Below are positions 37,020 through 48,391 of a DNA stretch of 64,000 nucleotides, piece by piece (position 1 is the stretch's first letter; each line of letters opens with the position of its first letter). Below the pieces are notes generated by a model. The model had not been told where the DNA came from. It searched no databases and saw nothing but the letters and a program-made list of their open reading frames with translations. Both the position numbers and the translations under genes were made by a program. The stretch comes from Scalesia atractyloides (taxonomy: Eukaryota; Streptophyta; Magnoliopsida; Asterales; Asteraceae): NCBI GenBank assembly GCA_947069175.1, contig CAMTDV010000013.1, positions 13,187,501 to 13,251,500 on the forward strand, read 5' to 3'.

Positions 37020-37900
37020 TCATCTTCTTTGAAATCTCATTTTCTTCGGTTTCTTTGTCGGGCTTGGATTTGTATCCAACGCCCTTCTCTCTCCTCTTTC
37101 CACTTGTTTCTTTAGCTCAATTTCACGTTCTCGAGCGGCATTTACTATCTCTGTGAGATGTTCATATTTCGAGGGAGTCATAAACTCCCTATATTCAGCG
37201 CTCAACATGTTATAATAATAATAAATCTTCTGTTCTTCTGTTTGCACCAATTCTTCACAAAATATGAGTTTGTCGACGAACACCCCCGTGATCTTATCAA
37301 TCGACTCACCTTTTTGTCTTAATTGTATGAATTCTTCTTTAATTTTGTTGATCACGGTTTTTGGGCTATGATGTTTAAGGAAAGGCACCTTGAATTCCTC
37401 CCATGTCATGGTTCTCGTAGTTTTGACCCCTTGTTCTTTTCTAAATTTGTCCCACCAATCTTTTGCTTGACCCCTCAGTTATCCGGTTCCGTAAGATACG
37501 AAATCGGTTGGGTCACAATGGGTCCGTTCAAAAACTCCTTCAATATCACTTATCCAGCGTTGACAGATAATCGGATCTACTTCCCCATTGTAAATCGGGG
37601 GTTTACACGCCATAAATTTGTTGTAGAGACATGCTTTTCCTTTTTTAGCCTTGCTTCTATCTTGATTGAGGCTTTCCTTTATTTCATTCATTCGTTCTCT
37701 ATTGTTGTTAACATCGTCGTTTGAAATCTTTCCATAAACTCGAGTAAGGCCGCTTCTAATGCTTTTCCGACTTCTTCGGAAATTTTTGTTTGTATATCCT
37801 CCGTCATTAGAGATACTGTATCCTCACCCGTTCCGTCATACATCTCTTTCACTGAAATTTCCATAACAATTAGGTAAATACTTGGCTTAATTCTCTCCAT
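37020..37900 (-). pseudogene. Gypsy gag (capsid region), interrupted
   Basis: Two open blocks (37900-37479 in two frames, and 37409-37020) carry plant gypsy gag features: KPPIYNGEVDP, QRWISDIEGVF, then TWEEFKVPFLKHHSP and IQLRQKGESI. An in-frame stop near 37480 falls between SYGTG and LRGQAKDWWDKF. The protein would form the particle shell; this copy cannot make it in full. Confidence 0.85.
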
Positions 37901-38141
37901 ATTGTTATATGGAAATTAATACTAGTTACTCAGTATTACTTATAATGTATTACTCTTTTTCGGTTGATTAAGTACATAACTCATCTCAACCATTTATACT
38001 TTGTGTATTTCCCGGATTCGAGTGTATTAACATACTCATCCATACACATTTATTCATCTTTCTTCTCTTTTTTTTATTTCAAATCTAGTCTTTACTAGAT
38101 GTTTTGATCAATCCTTGCACTGAACATATTTCGTTTTTAAC

Positions 38142-38160
38142 CTTAAGCTCTGATACCAAC
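38142..38160 (-). other. Primer binding site (initiator Met-tRNA type)
   Basis: Just inside the 5' LTR, the minus strand reads TTGGTATCAGAGCTTAAGG. TGGTATCAGAGC is the standard complement of the 3' end of plant initiator Met-tRNA used by most gypsy and copia elements. Confidence 0.9.
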
Positions 38161-38161
38161 G

Positions 38162-40738
38162 TATAACACCCTTAAAAGTTTTTTTTTATAACTTAATATA
38201 TGTTTGTAAACATTAATAATCCCATCATAAACAAGTTAACAAACATTTTATATGTCATAATACTGATAATACATAACCAGACAAACTAAAACGGAAGCTT
38301 GAAAATTTTGACAAGTTCGGTACTTTATGTATGACTTGATCTTCATCAAAATATGGCTTGTGATCTCCTTATAAGATGAAACGTTATGTATGACTTGATC
38401 TTCATCAAAATTTGGCTTGTGATCTCCTTATAAGATGAAAATACATAACTTATTAGTTTCATGTGTAATTGAAATGAATATAACTTAAAACTTAAACAAA
38501 TAATAAAAATTTTTATTTTATCAATTACTGAGTGGCGTCGGCGACGGCAATATGCCGCGTCGGCGACGCCACATAAAAATGAGCGTCGGGTCCAAACCAC
38601 CGTAGACAGTGGTTTAGGGCGTCGGGTGTTTTACATTACGTCGGCGACGGCCATACATGGCGTCGCTGACGACGCTTACTGCAAAAATTTGGCTGTTGTT
38701 TGTTTATTCACCCGTTCGACCCGTTTCACGCACCGTGTATAAAATATGATCTCGGACTGACAAAGATTCATTCGCAAAATGTTATTCTTTGATTTCGTTG
38801 CTGTAGTGTCGTTTTCACGACTATATTTGGCAATCAAACCATGTATGTATATATTTTCGTAAATTTCGTAAGTTTGCATTTTAACAATTTTGACCAACAT
38901 ACTTACTAAGTCTGTCCATTCATGTAGAACCACTGATTATATTGCATTTTTATATTCGTAGTAAGGACCTTTCGGGTTACGTGTGCAATACTCAGTTTTT
39001 ACGCATATTTATTTCCTTCTTACCAATTTTACCCTTTAACTATAATTCACAAAATATGGTTAATATATTCTGTATTTTTGATCCGTTTGGCTATTTTAGC
39101 GAAATCCATCGCTTATTCAACCAAACCTTTATCTACTTCATTATTTTGACCCGTTTGGTTATTTTAGCGAAATCCATCGCTTATTCAACCAAACCTTTAT
39201 CTACTTCTTTATTTTGACCCGTTTGGTTATTTTAGCGAAATCCATCGCTTATTCAACCAAACCTTTATCTATTTTTTTATTTTGACCCGTTTGGTTATTT
39301 TAACGAAATCCATCGCTTATTCAACCAAACCTTTATCTATTTTTTTATTTTGACCCGTTTGGTTATTTTAGTGAAATCCATTGCTTATTCAACCAAACCT
39401 TTATCTATTTTTTTTTATTTTGACCTGTTTGGTTATTTTAGCAAAATCCATCGCTTATTCAACCAAACCTTTATCTACTTCTTTATTTTGACCCGTTTGG
39501 TTATTTTAGCGAAATCCATCGCTTATTCAACCAAATCTTTATCTCTTACGATTCCATTATGAGAAGCCCCTCACGTATACATGAACCAAGTTTTGTTAGG
39601 ATTGCTCCATTATTTAATATACATCACTACAAGTATCGTAATTTAAAATTTTACAAAAACAATGGACCACGTACCTTAAAGCTTTGCTTTTAAGCGTGTA
39701 TCGGACTTTGTTTGACCTTCCTTAGCTACACTTGAGTCGCCTAGATAGTGCAACCCAATTGTTATTAGGAACTAGCAATTCAAGTCTATGACATGTAAAC
39801 TTCCCAATAATTAATCGCAAGTCCACTTCATATAGTTTCATACAATATAAATGCCAAATCTTTCATTAAAGCATTTTATCAAGTGTCTCATGGGCATGAA
39901 GGTAAAACTTTTCGTTTTTCTTAAATTTATAACTTTATAAACCCAAATCTCATATTATTATAAATCTACCTTCATAGAATTTAGTCTCTAGTGTAACCTA
40001 TCTATTTAGGGTTTCATATCAAGCTAATGAAATTAACAATCTAGATTCTTTCATGTTAAACATCAAAACCCACTTATTCACCCAATCATATATCAGCCCT
40101 AACATATGAGTTATGCTAGCACCTTCCCTGGTTTAGCAAACATTGTGAGTTTAAACACTTATTTGTCATGAATTCTATCATAAGATCTATAATTTATTCC
40201 AGAACTTAGATTCATGTTTCTTTTATATCTATCATACTTCACCAAACTAAGAATTTCGACATACCTTATGATCTCCTTGATTAGGTGATCACTAATTTCG
40301 ATTCATGCACTGATTTAAGGCTTGATTTCTCTTCCTATTTGAAGAATTATGAATTTTAAGGTTGAATGTATTCTTCCTTCTTCTCTGCTTGTTCTGGTCG
40401 AGCTTCTAGACACACACTTATGTGTGTTTTTTATTTTAATTGCTTATTTATATTATCTGGTTCCGAAGTGTCTAATTCAGTCCTCCAAGTTTGGTTTATT
40501 TTACGTGGGCACTATCTAAATGTTTTCATTAGTTATTAACAAATAACTAATTATTTTTTTCTAAATCCTTCAAATAGTTATGGATGTAATATACCTTTCT
40601 TTTACATCAAATATATCTATATATATTATATACACTTTAGGGACATCTACAAGTCCATTTCCTCTTAAAGGGGCTCTCCACTAACTGGGTTAAATCCCCC
40701 TGATTATTTATGAAATTTAATATTTTTGGGATGCTACA
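38162..40738 (-). repeat. 5' LTR of the gypsy element (2,577 bp)
   Basis: It matches the 3' LTR, with seven copies of the 68-bp unit at 39081-39544. A 58-bp segment (about 38330-38445, containing TATGACTTGATCTTCATC) is present twice in tandem here but once in the other LTR. Its outer end meets the CTATA duplication. Confidence 0.92.
39081..39544. repeat. 68-bp tandem array, 7 copies, in the 5' LTR
   Basis: Same unit as in the 3' LTR but less than half the copy number. The first and last units correspond in both arrays, so the difference arose by internal gain or loss. Confidence 0.95.
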
Positions 40739-40743
40739 CTATA

Positions 40744-41269
40744 TCTAACGTTAATGATAAATTTTGATGCTTAGGTGGTTGCTAAGTGGTTATGGATGAA
40801 GATCAAGTTCCATGAAGAACCTAATACAAATTTAGTAATTATGTTCAACGTTTTGTTAAGTCATTTGTAAAAACAAGATCTCGCTAGTATGTAGTAACGT
40901 TGTAAGCAGTATGAAGTTTTAATTGACCTAGGGTTTTTGAAAGATTATGCATATGCATCATCTTCTTATTTTAATAACTCTTTTATAAAAGAATTGTTTA
41001 TAATGAAAAATTTACTATAGGTTTTACATATAGGGGTATGAAGAGGGGGTGGGGAGTATTTCTAGTATAATGTCAAATGAAAAGAAAAAATTTGAAAAAT
41101 AATTATTGAAAGTGCATTAACATTACATGTGTTTTTAAAAGGCTTCATGATGCTAATGTGACAAAAAAATGTCTCTTAGAAAGCGTTAACCATTACCGAT
41201 GCCTAATGATGGTTTTTACCTCTAAAATTTAAATTAATGATGGTTTTGATATATTTTACACTAGTTTAA
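40744..41269 (+). repeat. Probable continuation of the older LTR remnant
   Basis: Sequence directly after the target duplication should be what the gypsy element interrupted at 27672. It is non-coding and contains GGTGGTTGCTAAGTGG and GACCTAGGGTTTTTGA. A family match was not recognised. Confidence 0.35.
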
Positions 41270-43450
41270 GATCCCCACACGGGCTGTATAAAGAAATATT
41301 TTTTATAAATCGATTGATTTGATAAATTACACATAAATGTAGATACTACTATACTCACAAATTTTTGTGTTACAATTATTAACATATTTTAACACCCCAT
41401 ACTCTTTAAAACAAAGTTGCTTCTCATTAATGAATAAATACGGAAAAAAATCACAGGTCCTTTTATATAATATATAATTTATTTTATAATAAAACGAATA
41501 ATGCATTAAATATGGGAAAAAGTTAAATTACAATACAAAAGTTCTTTTTGTTCTTTATTATTTATGTTGTAAGTGGGACTTGAAGTCTTGAATTTAAAAC
41601 CTTCAAATCTAAGTGTACTTTAGGTTTTTGTCTTTGTCAATAGGTCACTAACCTCATTGATAAGTAACAAACATATACCACATTTGTCGTTTTACTTGTA
41701 ACATTTTCATCTTTGTCTAATATTAGTAATTTGACTTTGTGTTTTTCTTTTATTCTTGATAGTGTCACATACAACCGTCATGAGCAAAAACCGACTCTTT
41801 AAAGTACAATCAAACCTTTGATAGTGATTGTATTTGACTTTTATTAATAATCATTTGTTGAACATCAAATTGTTGTTTATTTATAAGATACGCAAACATT
41901 TTAAATATGGAAATGATGTTTAGTTATCATTCACGATTTCATTAAAAAATAATAATAACCATACACAAGAGGTACTAATTATTATATTAATTTATAAATA
42001 AAAAAGGCAATTTAAATTATATTGATTGTGTAAAATATATATATTATAATTTTTATAAATCTGTTTATATTAGTTAAAACTAGCTTATAAACCCGTGTAT
42101 TACACGAATTAAATATCAAAAAATAAAAAAAATAGATTGACTATTATTTTAATTTTGTAGTTGTTATAAACCGTGTATTACATGGGTTAAATATTAAGAA
42201 AAAGGTAAATTATAAACTTCTATATTACCTTATCACTTATTCACACGATTAAAAAAATTAATAATATTGTAATCTTATACATTCAGACTTAATGAATTTT
42301 ATCACACAGATGAGGAACTATAAATTATATTCTTATAAAAATGCGTAATAATGTTAATAAATGTAATAACATTATAATCTTATTACACATTTAAATGTAC
42401 ATTGTCAATGAATATATGATTTGTTTCTAAAACTATAATATTATTTAAATTTTTCGTGTGATAAATTCAATCGTTTTTTTGTTTATAAAATTTGTGGAGG
42501 TGTTATAAATGATTTATTAGACATTTCAATATCAAACATAAAACTTTATACTGTGTATGTAACTATAATAAGATTTCAAAACGTCTTAATCCTATCGTAT
42601 ATTAATTAAGATTGTATTATTCATTTTGTGATTAAAATAGAATTTCAATACGCCTTAGTCCTCTCATATTTTACTAACTAAATAACTAATCAAAGTTTAT
42701 TTTTTTAAAAGCATATCTCAACGACTATATGCTTTAATGATCACATTATATTTATTCAATATGTACAATACACAAGTTTATTCAATTTATGCATCGCAAA
42801 AATGGTTTTTTAAGATATAATTATTTTATTACTTAGCATATAAACTATATTTATTGAATCTGTGCAATATACTAGGTTCTTTCGTTTATAAAATTTGTGC
42901 GAATGCGTTATATATAAACTAAATTTGTAATAATATATGTATTATTATATAACATTTTTGTTATCATAATTATTTTATAGTATTATGAAGGTAACAATTA
43001 ATGGATTTTTGTAATTATATATATATATATATATAAAAGTAAGTGTTCCATCCATCATAACTTAATTGTCGCACAGGTTTATTCAACCTATGCAGTGCAA
43101 TGCACGGGTTTTCGTTGAAAGATATAATTATTTTATTACTTATTATATAAAACTATATTACATGAGATTCTTTTACTTATAAAATTTGTGCGAAGGTGGT
43201 TATATTGTAAATTAAATTTGTAATAATATATATTATCATATAACGTTTTTATTATAATAATTATTTAAAATATTATGAAGGTAAAAATTAATTGATGCTT
43301 CACTTATTTTTTTTAATTATTATAAATATCAAATTAAGTGTTCCATGCAAGTCTTTTTGTTGTTAGAATATATATAATATTAAATTTAAAATCAAGAGAA
43401 TTTATAATTTATAATTAATAATAATTGAAAAAAATTATAATAATAATAAG
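41270..43450 (-). mobile_element. Cluster of Helitron-like remnants, minus orientation
   Basis: Two minus-strand 3' ends are clear: at 41271-41274 (CCCGTGTGGGG, then GATCTTAAA and CTAG before T) and at 42080-42083 (CGTGTAATACACG, then GGTTTATAAG and CTAG before T). The second is a textbook hairpin plus CTAG. Decayed hairpin copies without CTAG occur near 42165 (CGTGTATTACATGGG) and, on the plus strand, near 43092 (GTGCAATGCACGGG). The rest is very AT-rich and non-coding. Confidence 0.55.
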
Positions 43451-46400
43451 AATAAGGGTAAAAAGTATTTTTAAATAAGATAAAAAGTAAAATTGAGAGG
43501 TTAAAGAAGCGAATGCCATATGGCATTAATTGAAATATTTTATTAATATTTTGATTATAAATTATATTTTAAAATGTCATTGTTTATTAAGATTTGTGAT
43601 TTGCAATCACATTTAAAAGAAAACGACGTGCACAAAAATGAAAGTCTAATTACGTTAAAATTTATGAAAATAGAAGAACAACAAAAGTCTTGTATTTTCC
43701 CTTGTAAAGTAAAACAATACGGAGTATAACAATGTCTTATGACAATTAATGGCTTAAAAAAATATGTGTAACCTAAGATGATTTTAATTTATTATAGTTT
43801 AAAAATAAAGTTAAAAGGAAAACTAAGAATTTTCCCATGTAAGTGATTAATATAAAAATCTTGCATTAACTTTTACGTTAACTGGTAGGGGGAAATTTTC
43901 AATGTCATAATTATTGGGCACATAGGATCGATGGATCGATAAAGGTAAAAAGATTGGGTGGGATTTTGTAGCTTGGATCTGACATTTTATAAACTTTATG
44001 CATACAATGTTAATATATTATTTATGTTTATATAAGTTCTGATACATACGAAATTACATATATAACATTTTTCAAAATCAAAATCACTATAGTAAATGTC
44101 ATGACATGTTATAGTGATTTTTCTTTTGTCTTTTTTCTTTTTCTACCTTAAACATTTAGAGTATTACCATTTACTCCTCTTTGTTTTATAAAAACTTTAT
44201 AAACTGTCATTTTGACCCTTCAAGTTTTACGTGTTTATTTTTTTGTACATGGGTCACTTATAAAACGTTTCCATGCTTATTTTTATGTATGTTTTCGGTT
44301 GATTTACGTTTTGGGATATATAATACGTTTTCACTACACGATATAAATTCGAAATACTTACGTTTCAATGCTGCGCAATGCGTATTGCCATTCTTTAACT
44401 TAAAAATACTATTTTCTTACGTCCTTTATTGAAATACATTTCGGTTTCCAAGTTGGTTTATGTTTTGACGTAAAGGTAATAAGTGAGGTGAAATATGATA
44501 CATTTTTGTGCTTATTTTATGTATGTTTTCAGTTGTTCTATGTTTTGACTTAACTTTTTCTTGGAAATGAGTCGGGTCAGATGTTTGACGATACAAAATC
44601 GAGTTACTTCAGGTTTTGACGCTGTCATAACGCAGAGCGGGTCAAAATTCTAGTATCAAACCACGTATACAAATATGAAATATCAAAATGGATGCGTTAT
44701 GCGTTAACAAACACTTCAAGGCAAATTGTTCCATCATATGGACTATTGAGATTTGATATTGATGCCAAAGACTTTCCTTTAACTTTTTCGTTCTTATTTA
44801 ATTTAGTTTTTAACTGTGAAACACATGAATCATGAATGTTTAAACTTCGCCCTCTTCCTTATTTCTAATTTAATTCTTGTTATATCAAATTTGAATTTTT
44901 ATATTTAACGTTCTCTACCAAATTTAAAACCTCTCTATGTAAATGGATATGACATAAAGTAGAAGAAATTCATTAAAAAAAATAAAACAATAAAACCTTC
45001 TCAGATATTTTAATTTCATTTATGATTATGTTTTCCTTTTACGTTAATAAAATTGTGTACATGAAATAAAGTAGAATTTGCAATAACGGATATTTGTGGT
45101 TTATAAAAATTGTAACAATAAATATATAGTCAAACATCACGGATATTTGTTGTTTAAAAATTGTAACAATAAATATAGTCAAACATCCCGTTGTCCAAAA
45201 AATAGAATGATTGTGACTAAATGTATATCTTTGTAAGAAAATAAATATAAAGTAGAGACGTCTAAGTTATTTAAAAGAATTATAAACAATTTTACATACT
45301 TCAAAATTTATAATAAAATATGTTTTTAATATGAAACTAATTATTCACAAAACTAATTAGCTCAGGGCCGGACCTACGTTGTGGCTTGGGTGGGCGGCCG
45401 CACCCATTAAAAAACAAATTTTTAGCGTTATGTAAGAGTTAAAATCTCGAATGCACCCCCTAAGATTTTGACACCGCACCCCATAAAATCTTAAAACCTA
45501 ATACAAGAGAAAATAAAGAAAAGAAGTACAGGGTGGAAACTGAACTATAGATGAAGAGTTTCTCTGCTGAATTATGACCTAATATTATTACCAACATGTG
45601 TAAAGTGGGTCTCTTTTTAAAGGTTAATACAAAGTCCATTGTGAAATTTAAACTGTTAATTAAAGCTACTATCTCCTTATTAAAATTTGTAGTTTTAATG
45701 TGAACTATCCAATGCTAGTCCTGTTCTATAGCCCCTAGATTTACTTTTATATTATTCTTCTTTTATTTCTTTAATTATTCATCAATTAACTACTTATTTT
45801 TATATTTTAGAATCAGTTTTGTTTTGGTAAACTATTTATTTTGTTTACTGCGTATTTTTATATTTTACAATGAGTTTTGATTTGGTAAACTATTTATTTT
45901 GTAATTAAATGCATGCTATTTGCATTTATCACGGGTATTCTATTTATAAAATACTAAACATTACTTTAACTATTTATGTTACTTTATATATGTTATTATA
46001 TATAGGTATATATAACACGTAAATTAATTTTATTTGGTTTAATCATTTTATAATCCTACCCGACCTGAGACGATCTTTTCATTTAATACTTAGTGATAAA
46101 AAATTAACCTATGAAAATTTTCACACCCCATAAAAAAATCTGAGTATCATAATTAATCAAAACTTCCAAAGGCGTATTATATATTAACCTGAAGTTGAAG
46201 AGAAATATTATCTTTGACTTTTAATAATTAAATAATATATGGAAGCTAGCAAACAATGCCTGGACGGCTTGAAGTTGACGAAAAGAAAGAAGGGTTCTCG
46301 TTGCAGGTCAGCATCACGGATGTCATGTCATCAAATGTTACTTTGGACCCGAGTACGCCGGTTTTCATGTTGACCCTATTGTGCCCTCCATTCTTTTTTA

Positions 46401-46905
46401 TTTATTTTTAAAGTCCACCCATTTTTATAATAAAAATATTGTAGACCCCCTTTTTTTAAGAGTCGTGTTATTTGAAACACTTTATATTTTTATTTTAACA
46501 TCTTATATACGATTCATTTATGTGTTTAATGCGCATGATTTGGTTACTCTCCATAAAGCATTGGGAGTACAAGCTACGGCTAAAGTAGTTTTTAATGCAG
46601 GTATAAAAGCATTCATAACGGAGTTTCTATATTTATGTGAATGGAATAATTATATTATAAGGAATGGTTGTGAGTGGTTTTAAGTGATTGTGAGTGAAGA
46701 AGAGAGAAAATGTTATTGTTCATGTAAATATAAAGGAACACTATTCATACCTTATAAACATTTTAATGTTTTTTAAAGTGGTTGCGAGTGTAAGAGAGAA
46801 GATAATGATTAAAAAAATATTATTTAATTGATAAGCAGAAAAAAAGTAGTAATTTTTAGTGTAATTACAGGGACATAGAAAAGAAGATCATGGTGAATGC
46901 TCTAA
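43451..46905. other. AT-rich non-coding region with transposon scraps
   Basis: No gene recognised. A plus-strand Helitron-like end lies at 44650-44653 (CTAG before T), preceded by sequence similar to that before the 10189 terminus. CAGGGCCGGACCTACG at 45363 looks like one end of a hAT-type element whose partner was not found. The 46381-46683 ORF has no family features. Confidence 0.45.
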
Positions 46906-47178
46906 GGCCATGTGTAGTCGTCAAGCCTCACGAGGTGTTATGTGTCAAGTGGCAAGATATGTAAGAATGAGAAATTATATAACTTGAGTGTGTAATGGAT
47001 GGAGTCCCAACCCCCTTCAAAAATATATATATGTGTGTGTGTGTGAGAGAGAAAGAGCAACCCCCACTATATATATCAGCGCTAAATTATAACCTCCCCC
47101 AAAATGCCAGGGGATGTTCCACGCACTATGGGGCTCTATGCTCAAAGATGGAGCCCCTTAATGAGCCACTACACATGG
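46906..47178. mobile_element. Candidate Tourist-like MITE (about 270 bp)
   Basis: Left end GGCCATGTGTAGTCG and right end ACTACACATGG form an 11-bp inverted repeat (CCATGTGTAGT). The interior includes GGGGCTC/GAGCCCC words. Expected 3-bp TAA/TTA duplications are not clean, so the boundaries are approximate. Confidence 0.55.
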
Positions 47179-47929
47179 ATTGATTATGGTTGCTTATTGG
47201 GTGCTTTGGAATGACAAAAGGTTACTGAAGAAGGAGGTTAGAGTGGATAATCTGATAATGACATTAAGTCCCTTGGGTATTTGAGGTATAGGAATAGATC
47301 GAAAGATAAATTGATATCTTGGGAAAGGTTATGTAAATTCGATGTAATATAAGTGTTATGTTTTTTGGTTGTGGCCACCATCTTTTGTTGGGGGTTTGGC
47401 GTTGTGAGCCGTTATATATATATATGTGTGTGTGTGCGCGCATAACGGCTCACATGGACATATATGAGTCGTATAGGATAATTATTATTCTCGAAGTTAG
47501 ACAAGCTTTGTTATATGTGTCGCATAGAAACCCTATACGATTCGTATAGAATTATACAACTCGTTTATGGTACAAGGCTGTACGAGGTCTACAGTGACAC
47601 AAAGCTGATGGATGTGATGCGTACGTCAGCCCTATACGACTCGTATAGAGCTATACGAGTCATCTAGAGGTAGGTGAATTATTGGCTTTGGCATTCATTC
47701 TGCTCTTGAAATGAAATAAACGATTCAACGCTCATTGACAATCAAAATATTTCAAAGCCCGTGAGCGGTGTCTTGGTTGGGCAGCAACTAATTTTTTTTT
47801 ATAATTTTTGCGAATCATCATGCAACACAAGCACGTTTGTTCTAGAAAGCAATCTGGTATAAGATTTATTTGGTTGTTTTGTTTATGTAATACTTACCAC
47901 ACTGTCGTTTTAGGTGAGGTTTCCCATCC
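47179..47929. repeat. Spacer with inverted and palindromic repeats
   Basis: At 47400-47455 GTGAGCCGTTATATA is mirrored by CATAACGGCTCAC around a (TA/TG)n core, forming a strong hairpin. The near-palindromes CTATACGATTCGTATAG and CTATACGACTCGTATAG occur at about 47530 and 47633, with further half-sites TATACGAGTC nearby. No gene seen. Confidence 0.6.
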
Positions 47930-48391
47930 CTTTTTTTATGAGATAAGAGTGAATGATGATCACACGAAAGAGATCATGTCCAACACTCGTTCTTATCCCA
48001 AGGAACCATTATTGCCAGACCTGAATGAGGTAAGCATTTATTTACTATTTTGAATTAGGAGTTAGATTTACAATCACCTTTTAACCATTAATATATTTCA
48101 GTTGTTGTCCCTAACGATTAATACAATTACGGGTATCCGGGTTACGAATACGGGTCTGAAGCTTCGTACGGACAATAAAACTATCCCTATAGCGAATACG
48201 GTGGTGAACCTTCTAACGCCCATGAGTTAGTGGATGACGAGCAATCCCCTTATCCATAAGTTCCGTATGAAACCAACCAGGTATGACAATTATTCATTTA
48301 TGTCGTTTTTGATAAATATAAGATTAAATGTGGCATTGCTTTAGGATATTATGTCCCACGAAGAATTGTCGTGGGTCAAAAAGGGGACTTT
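47930..48391 (+). pseudogene. Unidentified decayed coding fragment
   Basis: Short readable stretches occur in order: SNTRSYPKEPLLPDLNE up to a GAG|GTAAGC donor-like site, then after a TTTCAG acceptor-like site GYPGYEYGSEASYG, NYPYSEYGGEPSNAHELVDD and MSHEELSWV, with stops between. The Tyr/Gly/Pro-rich composition suggests the disordered part of a transposon-encoded or retroelement protein. Family not recognised. It ends at a purine-rich AAAAAGGGGACT followed by TGTAACG, which could be a polypurine tract and LTR start. Confidence 0.35.

Larger units (their letters stand above)
27673..40738 (-). mobile_element. Ty3/gypsy LTR retrotransposon, 13,066 bp, complete ends, decayed coding region
   Basis: Two LTRs (27673-30774 and 38162-40738) flank gag-protease-RT-RNase H-integrase in minus orientation. 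The element is bounded by a perfect 5-bp target duplication CTATA at 27668-27672 and 40739-40743. In element direction the LTR runs from TGTARCATCCC to GGGTGTTATA. A primer site for initiator Met-tRNA and a polypurine tract are present. The domain order with integrase last places it in Ty3/gypsy; the C-terminal ILDRKVKALRNKEI motif and the primer site suggest a chromovirus-like lineage. Several stops and a frameshift interrupt the reading frames, so this copy is not self-sufficient. Outside the tandem array the two LTRs differ by only a few percent by eye, so insertion is fairly recent. Confidence 0.93.

Noticed and set aside
44181..44432. 83-codon plus-strand ORF
   Set aside because: Composition is that of AT-rich non-coding DNA and it overlaps the likely Helitron remnant ending at 44653.
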